Assembly: GCA_965644315.1 (NCBI GenBank)
Contig: CBFFRQ010000075.1
Location: 1-64,000, forward strand
Source of the DNA: Caecitellus pseudoparvulus
Taxonomy: Eukaryota; Bigyra: Bicosoecida
DNA length: 64,000 nt
Direction: 5' to 3'
The notes below the pieces were generated by a model. The model saw only the letters and a program-made list of their open reading frames with translations. It was not told where the DNA came from and did no database searches. The translations under genes and the position numbers were made by a program. Positions 1 to 9,269 of this stretch are shown here, piece by piece. Position 1 is the first letter of the stretch; each line of letters begins with the position of its first letter.

Positions 1-1
1 T

Positions 2-1495
2 TGCCCCGGCTGCTTGGCCCCCACGGCCCCTGGGGCGAAGTTCTGCGGTGGCTGCGGCAGGGCTCAAGGCGCCTCGTCCCCTGCTTCGGCCCCTGTCCCA
101 CCCCCCTCCACCGGCGTGGCGTCTGGCACGGATTTGGGGCGCCAGTCCTCCATGCCCCAGGCACGGCCTCGGGTGGAGCACCCAGACACGGGGGCCGCCC
201 CCTCCTCCCACACACCGCCTGCCAGCTCCAGCAGCGCCCACTCCGCAGTGCCGCCGCCGCTTCCCGGTCGTGCACAGGCGCCGGCACCCGTTCGGTCCAC
301 GTCCGCAGCCCGGCGCCGGGGGGGGGCTGGCCCAGGCTACCGAGCTGGCAGCCGCAGCCGGTCGTCAGCCCGCAGCCGTAGCAGCAGCCGCAGCAGCAGC
401 CGGCCCAGCAGCACACACGCCGGAGTGTCCCGTGAGTCCAGCGCGCCTGCAGCGGCCACATCCAGCTCCACGGCGGGCGGCTTGAATGCGTACTTGGCCA
501 GCAAGCGCGCTGCCGCTGCGCGGGAGGCGGCCTCGGCGGCAGCACAGTCCGAGGCGTGGAAGAGCATGGGGGAGGAGGACCGGCGGCGGAGGGCGGAGGC
601 TGCGCGGCGGACTGGGCGGCGGAGGGCTGGCGCTGGGCGGGGCACGCGGGCGGCGGCGGGGGGCGGCGTGCCCCTGCCATCCACCACTGCCGGCGGCGTC
701 ATGAGCCGCTTGCGGGTGCGCAGCGCCAGCACCAGCAAGGAGGGTGCGTCTCCCCTGGTCACTCCCGTTGCCACCCCTGCCGAGACCCCAGCTCCAGCTC
801 CAGCGCCAGCCCCAGCACACGCACCAGCACCAGCACCTGCCCCAGCACCTGCTGAGGCCGCCGCCCCAGCCAGTGCCAGCGGAGGTGAGGGCGAGGGCGG
901 GCCGTGGATCCGGGCAGTGAACGAGGAGGGTGTGGAGTACTGGTGGCATGTGGAGACGCGTGCGACGCGGTGGCAGCGACCGGATGCGGCGACTGCCGCT
1001 GCGCTGGAGGCACGGCTGGCCAGTGAGCGGCAGGCGACACAGGCCCGCGCGACAGCCCGGCTAGCAGAGATGAAGGCAGCTGCTGAGGATGCAGCGCTGC
1101 GTGAAGAGACACGGGCAGCGGTGGCGGGGGAGGTGGCGGCGGCAGTGGGTGAGTGGACTGCTGGGGCGGGGTACGGCGGCAAGGTGAAGGGCCTCAGCGG
1201 CGGGCAGCTGGTGAGCACACTGGCGGCCCTGCTGCGGTCCCTGCACACGCTGCCGTTCCTGCAGCGCGCGGGGGGCATGCAGGAGGGGCAGGCGTACCCC
1301 TTCGCGAGCAAGCTGGGCGGCGGGCAGGTCACGGCGAGCACTGTGAACAAGGCGTACTTGAAGGCGCTGCGTTTCGTGCACCCAGACAAGCTGCCGCCAG
1401 GAGACGGCGCGTCGATGCAGATGCGCTTGATGAGCCAGGCGGCGTTTGACACGCTGGCCACGCTGCACCAGGCCATGCGTGCTGCGCAGGGCTGA
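2..1495 (+). CDS. Zinc-ribbon, WW and J-domain protein (auxilin-like C-terminus), 5' truncated
   Basis: The reading frame is already open at the window edge, so the true start lies upstream. The first visible residues hold two CxxC knuckles (CPGC ... CGGC), a zinc ribbon. A long Ser/Ala/Pro-rich disordered stretch follows, including an Ala-Pro run near 785-855. Around 900-985 there is a WW domain, with tryptophans about 22 residues apart followed by Pro (PWIRAV ... TRWQRP). After a charged helix the C-terminus (about 1180-1492) is a J-domain whose HPD tripeptide is encoded at 1379-1387, in the context AYLKALRFVHPDKLPP. That context and the C-terminal position resemble auxilin/GAK J-domains, which recruit Hsp70 to uncoat clathrin vesicles. 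I see no clathrin-box or PTEN-like region, so the auxilin role is inference. The zinc ribbon plus WW plus J combination is unusual. Confidence 0.75.
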   Translation, partial: CPGCLAPTAPGAKFCGGCGRAQGASSPASAPVPPPSTGVASGTDLGRQSSMPQARPRVEHPDTGAAPSSHTPPASSSSAHSAVPPPLPGRAQAPAPVRSTSAARRRGGAGPGYRAGSRSRSSARSRSSSRSSSRPSSTHAGVSRESSAPAAATSSSTAGGLNAYLASKRAAAAREAASAAAQSEAWKSMGEEDRRRRAEAARRTGRRRAGAGRGTRAAAGGGVPLPSTTAGGVMSRLRVRSASTSKEGASPLVTPVATPAETPAPAPAPAPAHAPAPAPAPAPAEAAAPASASGGEGEGGPWIRAVNEEGVEYWWHVETRATRWQRPDAATAAALEARLASERQATQARATARLAEMKAAAEDAALREETRAAVAGEVAAAVGEWTAGAGYGGKVKGLSGGQLVSTLAALLRSLHTLPFLQRAGGMQEGQAYPFASKLGGGQVTASTVNKAYLKALRFVHPDKLPPGDGASMQMRLMSQAAFDTLATLHQAMRAAQG

Positions 1496-1695
1496 GGCGG
1501 CGGGCGGGCAAATTCACGACACTCGCACGAGCGCACGCGCTGCAGCGAGGCAAGGGCTTGCACTGAGCTCCCTGCATTCGAGCAACAGGCTGCTGCCTGC
1601 ACCGCGGCACGTGGTGGGAGCGCTGCACGCCCACTTGGCGCCGGCGTGCGTGGCAGTGGCGTGTGTGCTGTGTAACTCCACGCACTCGTTGGAGC

Positions 1696-2682
1696 ATGGG
1701 GTGCTTTGCGTCCACGGCAGCAGGTGAGGAAGGTGCGTGAGCGCTGCGCGCTGCAAGCACCCTCTGCGTGCGTCGTGGCGTGGGCGAGGCACTGGCGTGC
1801 CCGGCGTGGTTTGTGCAGGCGCAGCTGCCGCCCCTCGGGCTGGTGGCAGGGGGCGTGTTGGGGCGACGCCGGACCCTGAGCGGCCTGGCCGAACAGGGGG
1901 GCCGTACCTGGCCACAGCAGGGCCTGTGCGTGCGCCGGAACCGTGGGACTTCGAGCGCCCCATCACGCTGGAGGAGCTGGACCGCTTGCGAGTGGTGCGT
2001 GCGCGTGGCGTGGCGTTTCACCTGCGTGTCGCTTGCCACCACGCCGTGCGCCGCCCGCCCTGGACACGCGCAGGAGTACTGGGAGAGCCTCCTGACGGGG
2101 TCCAATCAAAGCCGGGAAACCATCCGTGTCGCAGCAGACTGCGCCATGACGGGGGACTACGACAGCGCCACGGCCATCTTGCAGGCAGTGGACTTCCGGA
2201 CTGCCGGCACGCTGGCGGTGGTGTGGGACAGCCGCGGCAACCAGTACAACCTGCCCACGTACGTGTACAGCCGCCCCCGCAACGTGCTGTCTGCTGAGGA
2301 GGCGGCGGCCATGCACAGGCAGGTGCAGGCGCACGTGGGGCCGGTGGTGGATGTGCCGGTGGTGGTGCGCCTGAGCAGCTCCAAGACGACGCTGGAGCAA
2401 GACATCCCCCTCACCCTGCGGTCGGACAACACCATCAGCGAGGTGAAGGGCGCGCTGCACGAGGAGCTGCTCACGGGCTCCCACGACAAGAAGGAGGGCA
2501 GTGACAACACGTGGGCGGGGGTGGGCCTGCCGCCAGCCCGCCAGCGCGTCATTTACAATGGGCGGGAGATGGTGGATGGGCACCACCTGCAGCAGTGCGG
2601 CGTCGCGCCGGGCAGCTTCCTGCAGGTGTTCATCCGCATGCCCCTGCACCCCGCTGCGGGGGGGCAGGGCGCTGCCTCGTGA
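1696..2682 (+). CDS. UBTD1/2-like ubiquitin domain-containing protein
   Basis: Three exons, 1696-1723, 1819-1991 and 2074-2682, join in frame to give about 269 residues (the first donor could also be at 1995, adding one Val). The tiny first exon encodes MGCFASTAAG, an N-myristoylation-type start like the MGN/MGC start of animal UBTD proteins. The UBTD core follows: PWDFERPITLEELDRLR, then EYWESLLTGS and TAILQAVDF, matching the family pattern of a tryptophan/tyrosine helix before an alpha-helical region. The C-terminal part (about 2360-2640) is a ubiquitin-like fold. UBTD proteins regulate E2/E3 ubiquitin enzymes at membranes. The exon-1 choice rests on phase and the Gly2 motif; no in-frame ATG exists in exon 2. 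It converges on the next gene, with 78 bp between stops. Confidence 0.78.
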
Positions 2683-2760
2683 CGTGGGGCTCCGCCAGCG
2701 GAGGGGGTGGGGCGTGCCCACTGCAATGCATGGTGATGAATTGAGAAGGAGGGGGGGGGT

Positions 2761-5700
2761 CTATTGACCGCCCCCTGCCCCTCGCCCACTGCGTGTGCGC
2801 TTGGGCGTGGGGCTGGCCGGCCCAGAGCCCTCTGCGGGTCGCTTGTGCCCGCCCGTGCGCTGTGCCGCTAGGCGCTCCGCCCGGCTGAGGAGGTGCAGGG
2901 GGAGGGGTGCGCGGGGCTTGGGGGGGGGGCGCTCGGGCTTGTTGCGTGCCCTGCGCTCCGCCTCGGCCAGGCGCTTTTTCAGCGCCACGTTCACAGCGTC
3001 GTGGGCGGTGGAGAAGGCCTGGTCCCGCAGGTCGGGGGAAGTGCAGTCGCCCCCCAGCCAGTCGTCGTGTGTGCCGTCGTCGTAGTACCAGGACAGGTGT
3101 GAGAGGGGGTACCGCCCCACCCGCCGGGCAGGCGTCTTGACTGTGATGCGCAGGGGCCGGAGAGGGGAGGGGCCGTCCCCACTGCCCTCCTCCTGGGCGG
3201 AGCCGCCCCCCCCCGGTGACTGGCCGGGCGGCGGCGAGGTGGGTGGCTGGGCGATGTACTCCTGGGCCGTGTCGCCGCCCTCTGCTAGGGCAGCTGCCCT
3301 GGCAGGGAAGGTGTCCCACGCGCTCTGGGGGCGCAGCCAGCGCTTGCCAGAGACGGGGTGGGGGGGCATGGACAGGGGGGAGGGGGGCCCTCGCAGGTTG
3401 TCCAGGGGGGGGTTCAGCACCGACACCTTGGCGGGGCCGGGTGTCGTGGGCGGCGGGCTGGAGCCGGGGGCGGCGGAGGGCGGCGGACTGGAGGGGGCAG
3501 CCATGCCCCCTCGCCGGCCCATGGAGCCACCCCCCGCAGCGGGCACGGCCGGCGTGATGGGGGAGGGGCAAGGGGACCCGCCGCCAGCTGCGCGGAGGTC
3601 CTGGATGTCCACTGGCGCACAGGCCACGGCGGTCCAGCGGGGGATGGGCTTGTCGCGGGGCCCCTCCACTGCCACCCGGCCCAGGTCTCGGAACACGGGC
3701 GTGTACACGTCCAGCATGGTGCGGCCGAGGGGGGTGCCGGCGGGGGCACCCTCCGGCTCCGGCCCCGCACAGGGTGTGGGCGGGGGGGGCTCCTGGGGCG
3801 CCGGCAAGGGCGCAGCGCCGGCCCCCCCCACGAGGGAGTGTGCTGCCTGGCGCAGCGTGTGTGGCGCCAGGCTGAGCGGCGTGGCCTCCACCTGCGTCCC
3901 GCGGCGGGAGGGCTGGTAGGGCTGCAGGGACACGGCGAGGAGGGGGGAGGAGGCGGGGCCTGTGGCGGCAGCGGCGGCGGCGGCGGCGGCGCCCTGTGGC
4001 GAGGAGCTCTTGGGCATGGGCGCGAAGACCATGATGTTGGACATGGCACCGGCAGTGCCGTGCACGGTGGCGGCGTGGGGCGGCGCCGACAGTGCCGAGG
4101 CGCCCCCCGTGCTGTCTTGCCCGCTCATGGCGCTGTCTGCGTCGTCCTGGTCACCCCCGCTGGGCGGGGAAGCGGTGGGCGGCGGGCGGCGGGCGGCCGG
4201 TGCGGACTGAGAGGGGCGGGGCGCCGCCCCCTGCGCGGCGGCGCCGGGTGCCTCCCCACCCGCTGCCGCCGCGGCATGCAGCGCTTCCTGCCGCCGCATG
4301 GCGTCTGCCAGCAGCTCCCTGTGCAGGGCCTGGTCCTCAGTCACCTCGTGCTCGCCCAGCTCGGGCGGCACGTACATGAGGCGGCGGGGGCGCCCTGTGG
4401 GCGTCAGGGCCGGGGGCACCCACAGCATGACCAGGCCGCCGTCCAGGGAGGCGCTGGCGACACGGGCACGGGTGGCCACGGCGCGCGCGAAGGTCGCGGC
4501 GACGCCCGCGTCCAGCGGCTCCACCATGATGCTGGGCAGGTCGGCGCGGGGGCTGGTCTCGGGCAGCTGAGGCGGCGGCGCGAAGGCAGAGGGTGCCCGG
4601 CCCGGCGTGAAGCCGACAGGGCTGGCTCGCCCCCCCACTGCCGCCTGAGTGCTGGTGTTGGAGGCCAGGGCGGCGCCGGCCCCCCGCGTGGCGGCGGCGG
4701 CCACCTGCACCAGGTCCTCGCTGGAGCTGCTGCGCAGGAGGTGCAGGGGAACAGGGATGGGGGAGGAGGCGGAGGGGGAGGGGGAGGCTGCACCGCCTGT
4801 GGCGGACAGCGCCAGCGCCGCGACAGCTGCGAGCTTGTCATTGGGTGAGTCCCCCGCTGAGGGGGAGGAGGGGGAGGAGGGCCGCTGGCTGGGCGTGTCT
4901 TGGGCGCTGCTGCTGGGCGTGTGGGTGGTGGCGCCGGGGCTGGCGGGGGGCGCGGACGCCGCCCCCTCCACTGGGTCCACCCCCTCCTGGAAGCGGCAGA
5001 GGAGGTCCTCCAGGGTGATGGGGTGGGTGGTGGGGGGCGGCGCCGCGGCCAGGCGCGTGGCGGCGTGCGTGTCTGCGACGATGGCGCCCAGCATGGCCTT
5101 ACCGCGGGCCAGGGGGGAGGTGGAGTGCCCCACCAGGCGCGAGACGAGGGAGGGCCGGTCGAAGGGCGGCACCAGCACGCCCACCACGCGGCGGGCCAGG
5201 GCAGCATCCGGCAGGTCCTGCACAGGAGACCCTGCCGGCAGCGCCCTGCGCATGGCAGGCAGGAGCCCCGACCCCAGCACCCACTGCTGAGCGCGGCGGG
5301 TGGCTGCGTCGTACCGGTGCCGGGCGGCGCGGACAGCGCCTGCCACGCTGGCGAGGGAGGGCAGGCGGGGGGCGTTGGGCGCCGCCACTGGCAGGGAGGG
5401 CGGGTTGGCCAGGGGGGCAGGCGGCACGAACAGGTGGGCGTTGAGGGGGGACACCAGCGCCCCCGTGGGGCAGGCGGCAGAGCCCAGGATGCAGGCCAGG
5501 TCACGGGTGCTGGCAGGCGGCAGGGGCAGGCCACTCGCCTCGGCCAGCACGGTGTCTGAGGTGGGCGTGTGGGTGTGCGAGGCGCGTGGCTGGGCGGGGG
5601 GTGCCGCCGGCCCTGCAGCTGCCGTGGCCGTGCCGGCATCCCCCCCTGCTCCTGCAGCTGACGCAGCGGCCAGGGCGGCGGCGATAGCTTCGTCTTCCCG

Positions 5701-6903
5701 GGGCAGGCCCAGGCTGTCCACGACGGAGGGCACGCGGGAGAGGTTGAGGAGGACACTGGGGCCGCTGGAGGCCCCCCCCCGCACTCCTGCGAGGGCGGGG
5801 GACGCCTTGTTCCCCCGCGAGCGCGGTGTGGCGGGCATGGCCGGCAGCGCCACAGAGGTGTCCAGCATGGCCAGGTGCGAGCCCTCCTCGCCGTCCAGGG
5901 CCACCAGGCGTGTGTTGGGCGGCGGTGGGTGTGCCACGGCGGCTAGCAAGCTGCCGTCTTCTTCGTGGTTGCCGCCAGGGTCGCTGGTGGCGTCGGAGCG
6001 GTGGGCGGGGGAGGGAGGGTGGGAGGGCCCCCCTGCTGCGGAGGCCTCCTCGCCGTCCTGCCCGCCCACCTTGACGCACTTGAGTGGCGCTGGCGCCGAG
6101 GAAGCCTGCGAGGCGGCGGCGGCGGCGACGTGGTGGGCGCGCCAGCCAGGCTTGACACGAGTGCACGTGTGACCCACCTGCACGCCAGGCGCTTGCACTG
6201 CAAGGAGGCCCACCAGCCCCAGCAGCTCAATGCCTGTGATGATGTCCACTTGCGTCAGCCTGGCTCGAGCATACTTGGCAGCCACATGCACCTGGTCGTG
6301 CAGCGTCGGCAACGGCGTTGGGCCTGCGCAATACTTGGTGTTCAGGGGCAGTGCAGCAGGGGCGAGGGCGCCAAGCGGGCGCGGCCAGCAGGGCTCCGCG
6401 CCACCCCACGCACCATTAAGCAATGCAGCTATCACCCACTTGCCAATCAAGGCAATGCTGGTGCAGGCGGAGGCGGGCGCGCTGTGCGGCACCGCAAGGT
6501 TGCCCCCCCTGCGCCGAGCAGTTGCGGAGCTTGCTGCAGCTGCCACGGCCTCGTGGGCAGCTTGCAGGCTGCCACGGCCGCCACGCGCCGCGTCTTCCCT
6601 CCACTCGCCGTCAAAGGCAGCCACAAACGCCCGAGCCCGCTGCCGGGGCACCACTCGGAAGAGCGCCCGCCGCATGCGCCGCACGTGCAAGGCTGCTGCC
6701 AGGGGGCTTGCTGACGGCAGCACCACCCCAGCCGCACTGGCGTGGCTGGCCACCTCGGAGGGCAGCCCTTGCAGGGCGCCGTCCGTGGCCTCCTCCGTCA
6801 CCGCGCGGTGGTGCAGCGCATGTGCGAGCTTGTCCACGCTGCTGGGCACACTCAGCAGCGACTGCACGTGCTGCTTCACGCTGTGGGTGGCGAAGGCCTC
6901 CAT
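2761..6903 (-). CDS. Large low-complexity, probably nuclear protein of unknown function
   Basis: About 1,350 residues, starting at the ATG at 6903 (MEAFATHSVKQHVQS). Upstream in-frame codons exist to 7005, but the local protein starts better here. The N-terminal ~300 residues look folded, with helices such as ARAFVAAFDGEWRED and VHVAAKYARARL followed by a hydrophobic TGIELLGLVGLLAV stretch. The middle is Pro/Ala/Ser-rich and disordered with poly-Ala. The C-terminus is basic (KRLAEAERRARNKPER, TPKRTRSGRG), consistent with a nuclear localisation signal. A likely 90-nt in-frame intron runs 6413-6324 on the minus strand (GTGCGTGGGG ... TTGCGCAG); removing it keeps the frame. I do not recognise the family. 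A chromatin or transcription role is only a guess from composition. Confidence 0.6.
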   Translation of the reverse strand: MEAFATHSVKQHVQSLLSVPSSVDKLAHALHHRAVTEEATDGALQGLPSEVASHASAAGVVLPSASPLAAALHVRRMRRALFRVVPRQRARAFVAAFDGEWREDAARGGRGSLQAAHEAVAAAASSATARRRGGNLAVPHSAPASACTSIALIGKWVIAALLNGAWGGAEPCWPRPLGALAPAALPLNTKYCAGPTPLPTLHDQVHVAAKYARARLTQVDIITGIELLGLVGLLAVQAPGVQVGHTCTRVKPGWRAHHVAAAAASQASSAPAPLKCVKVGGQDGEEASAAGGPSHPPSPAHRSDATSDPGGNHEEDGSLLAAVAHPPPPNTRLVALDGEEGSHLAMLDTSVALPAMPATPRSRGNKASPALAGVRGGASSGPSVLLNLSRVPSVVDSLGLPREDEAIAAALAAASAAGAGGDAGTATAAAGPAAPPAQPRASHTHTPTSDTVLAEASGLPLPPASTRDLACILGSAACPTGALVSPLNAHLFVPPAPLANPPSLPVAAPNAPRLPSLASVAGAVRAARHRYDAATRRAQQWVLGSGLLPAMRRALPAGSPVQDLPDAALARRVVGVLVPPFDRPSLVSRLVGHSTSPLARGKAMLGAIVADTHAATRLAAAPPPTTHPITLEDLLCRFQEGVDPVEGAASAPPASPGATTHTPSSSAQDTPSQRPSSPSSPSAGDSPNDKLAAVAALALSATGGAASPSPSASSPIPVPLHLLRSSSSEDLVQVAAAATRGAGAALASNTSTQAAVGGRASPVGFTPGRAPSAFAPPPQLPETSPRADLPSIMVEPLDAGVAATFARAVATRARVASASLDGGLVMLWVPPALTPTGRPRRLMYVPPELGEHEVTEDQALHRELLADAMRRQEALHAAAAAGGEAPGAAAQGAAPRPSQSAPAARRPPPTASPPSGGDQDDADSAMSGQDSTGGASALSAPPHAATVHGTAGAMSNIMVFAPMPKSSSPQGAAAAAAAAATGPASSPLLAVSLQPYQPSRRGTQVEATPLSLAPHTLRQAAHSLVGGAGAAPLPAPQEPPPPTPCAGPEPEGAPAGTPLGRTMLDVYTPVFRDLGRVAVEGPRDKPIPRWTAVACAPVDIQDLRAAGGGSPCPSPITPAVPAAGGGSMGRRGGMAAPSSPPPSAAPGSSPPPTTPGPAKVSVLNPPLDNLRGPPSPLSMPPHPVSGKRWLRPQSAWDTFPARAAALAEGGDTAQEYIAQPPTSPPPGQSPGGGGSAQEEGSGDGPSPLRPLRITVKTPARRVGRYPLSHLSWYYDDGTHDDWLGGDCTSPDLRDQAFSTAHDAVNVALKKRLAEAERRARNKPERPPPKPRAPLPLHLLSRAERLAAQRTGGHKRPAEGSGPASPTPKRTRSGRGAGGGQ

Positions 6904-7029
6904 GGCGCGCGGCAGCGGGGTGTGCGTGCTGGCCGTGCCTGGAGCTGCAGCACAGCAACGTTGACGTACATTTCTCAGCATTCGCAACACACGCCGCCGG
7001 CGCAATTGTGGCGGCCTCCCGGCACTGCC

Positions 7030-8244
7030 TCACGGCCCCTCCTCCTCCTCCCCCCCGCCGCCCTCCACTGCCTCCCGCAACGCCGCTTCTATGTCCTGCA
7101 CGGTGCCGTCTGGCGCAGGCACGGCGGTGCTGGCGCTGGGGCTCAGCCCACTGAACGTCGCCACCGTCTCCGCCTGCTGCACCGTGCCGCCCTGCGCCAG
7201 GCACGTGCCTGCCCCCGCCACCGACGCTGATGAGAGCAGGGCGCCCAGGCTGTGGGCGTGGGGGGTGGAGGCGCCTGCTGCTGCTATGCCAGGCTCGCCT
7301 TGCTGCTGCAGGGTGGCCACCACCTCGGCTGGCGGCGGAGTCCAGGGCGCGGCAGGGTCTGACACGGACACGGTGCCCATCACGGAGCTGTCGTGGGCGG
7401 CAGGGGTGTCCGCCGGCAGACTGGCCTGGCCAGCGGCAGCCAGGGGCGCGCCGACCGAGTGTGTCTGCCGGCCACAGCACCCCCACACTGCGGGGCACTT
7501 GCCCGCCGTGCAGTAGTCACACCACCAGCTGGGCGGCATGGCGTCGTCCTGGCCAAGCCCCGTGGAGGCGCTGGTGTACAGGAAGCGCTGAGTGCCCTGC
7601 GCCGCCGCAGCTGCGCCAACTGTGTACCCATGCAGGTCCATCAAATGCCTGCGCAGGGTGGCGTCTGCTTGGCGCATGTCCACCACGCCCACTTGCGGGT
7701 CAAACGCGCCGCAGTTGAACACGAGCAAGTCAAAGGGGGAGCCGCCGCTCGCTTCAGTCAGCAGCTCTGCTGCCCGCGCTTCGTCTTGCAACACGCCCGT
7801 GTCTCGCAGCGGCACGACTTTAATTGTTCCACGCGTCTTTCTGCGGGAGGGGGTGGTGGGCAGCCGTCACGGGTGGTGATGCCAGCCAAGGGTACTTGCC
7901 CCAGCGTTTCTGGACGCGTTTCAGCACAACACCTCAGCACACATCAGGCAGGACGCCGGCGCAACGGGGCACCACCTCTGCACCACGATGCGGCACAGAG
8001 CCACACACTGACATGCACGGCCCGGCACTCACGTGGGATCGGAAGAGGGCACCTCTCCTGCCTCTTCAAGCGGCGGTGCGAGGGATGGCACACCTTCTCC
8101 TTCGACGAGCGCGACGTAGGCCACGTTCACGCCTTGGGAAAGCAGCGCCCTCACGTTCTGGTCCTTGAAATCTGATCCTCCGAAGATAACGGCACTCTGG
8201 ATGCGCCGGCCTGCCGCGAGGGCAGCGCGGGACGCCGTCAACAT
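7030..8244 (-). CDS. Short-chain dehydrogenase-like Rossmann protein with acidic tail
   Basis: Two exons, 8244-8033 and 7840-7030 (intron 192 nt, GTGAGTGCC ... CCCGCAG, phase 2), give about 340 residues. The first exon carries the beta-strand/glycine start of a Rossmann fold (SAVIFGGSDFKDQ), then VNVAYVALVEG. Exon 2 continues with FDLLVFNCGAFDPQ, resembling the NNAG strand of SDR enzymes, and RFLYTSASTG, resembling the catalytic-Ser strand. No YxxxK catalytic pair is visible after it, and the last ~130 residues are low-complexity and end in an acidic Glu/Gly run. It may be a degenerate or atypical SDR that binds a nucleotide without classic oxidoreductase chemistry. The start at 8244 is the first ATG; a non-ATG extension to 8280 is open but less likely. 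Confidence 0.6.
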
Positions 8245-8478
8245 GCCTGCTAACAGGGTCGTCTGACCTTCGCAACGCAAGTTGCCGCGATGGTCAGTGC
8301 TTGCCGGGGCGGGCGAAAAACCAGCTCAAGACGCTCCCGTGCAGCACGATAGACTGAGTGAAAGACTCAAAGTGCGTGTATTCGACGAGATTCCAGGCGC
8401 TAGTACCTTCGATTTGAAGCGGCGGCCGCGCTGCCTGCCTGCGCCCACTGCGCCGTGGCACAAAGGGGGAGGGCTGCC

Positions 8479-9129
8479 TCAGCCCAGGCGCCCCGGGCGT
8501 GCACGAGACACCTTCCTCCGTGCCTCCCGACTGTCCTCTGCCCCAGCCAAGTCCACATCCTCATCGTCGCCCACCACTGCTTCATCCACCCCCGGCCGCC
8601 CAGCGCTTCGTGCTGCAGACGCCGCCGCCGCCGCCTCCGCCACGTCCTGTGCGTGCTGGGGCGTCAGGTGGGCGTTCTTCACCTGCAGCTCCTGGGCGAT
8701 CTGCTGCCTGACGTTCTGCCCCGGCGGCCGCGTCATCATCGCGTACACATCCCGCAAGAGGGAGGCGGGGTCGGAGCCGCCCGTCACGGGGACAGGGGCG
8801 GCGTACCGGGGGTCCCGCAGGTCTGGCGCGGGAATGGTCCCGCCGTTCAAATACGCTGCCTGGGATGGCGCACTGGTGTGCCCTGCGGCAGCCTGGGCTG
8901 CCCGAGCCGCCTCGGCGGCCCGCTCCTGCTCCACGGCAGCTTTCGCTGCAGCCAGCCGCGCCTCTGCAAGGGGGGAGGCAAGGGTGGGTGCAGGGGCGGA
9001 GGTGGCGGGGGTGGGGCAGTGCGCTGCCGTACCTGTTCGTGCTGCCATCTCAGCCTGCATGCTGCTCAACAAGGAGATGGCTGCAGGCGTGCCGCTGCCC
9101 CCCCCGCTTCCTGCGGAATTTGTGCTCAT
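8479..9129 (-). CDS. Small Ala-rich protein of unknown function
   Basis: The ATG at 9129 begins MSTNSAGSGGGSGTPAAIS. A 69-nt intron at 9032-8964 (GTACGGCAG ... CCCTTGCAG, phase 1) splits the gene; it is in frame whether spliced or not, but has clean boundaries and Pro/Ser junk content. The spliced product is about 193 residues: a Ser/Gly leader, an Ala/Glu helix (LAAAKAAVEQERAAEAARA), a conserved-looking stretch (LNGGTIPAPDLRDPRYA, then LLRDVYAMMTRPPGQNVRQ), another Ala-rich helix, and an acidic/basic tail (GDDEDVDLAG, SREARRKVSRARPG). No family recognised. It lies 140 bp downstream of the TrmH-like gene on the same strand. Confidence 0.5.
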   Translation of the reverse strand: MSTNSAGSGGGSGTPAAISLLSSMQAEMAARTGTAAHCPTPATSAPAPTLASPLAEARLAAAKAAVEQERAAEAARAAQAAAGHTSAPSQAAYLNGGTIPAPDLRDPRYAAPVPVTGGSDPASLLRDVYAMMTRPPGQNVRQQIAQELQVKNAHLTPQHAQDVAEAAAAASAARSAGRPGVDEAVVGDDEDVDLAGAEDSREARRKVSRARPGRLG

Positions 9130-9269
9130 GCTCACTCTGCCGAAGTGGTCTGTGCTGCCTGCCGGCCGGGCAAGGGCAGAGCGCAGGCGGCATGCGAGTG
9201 CCAGCATGCTACACCATACACTGCACCAGCCATGCTCGGTTCTGACGTCGGTCTCAGTTGTGGCAGGCA

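Noticed and set aside
337-1602. Long antisense open frame opposite the J-domain gene
   Set aside because: Low-complexity Ala/Ser content caused by GC-rich third positions; the sense strand carries zinc ribbon, WW and HPD motifs.
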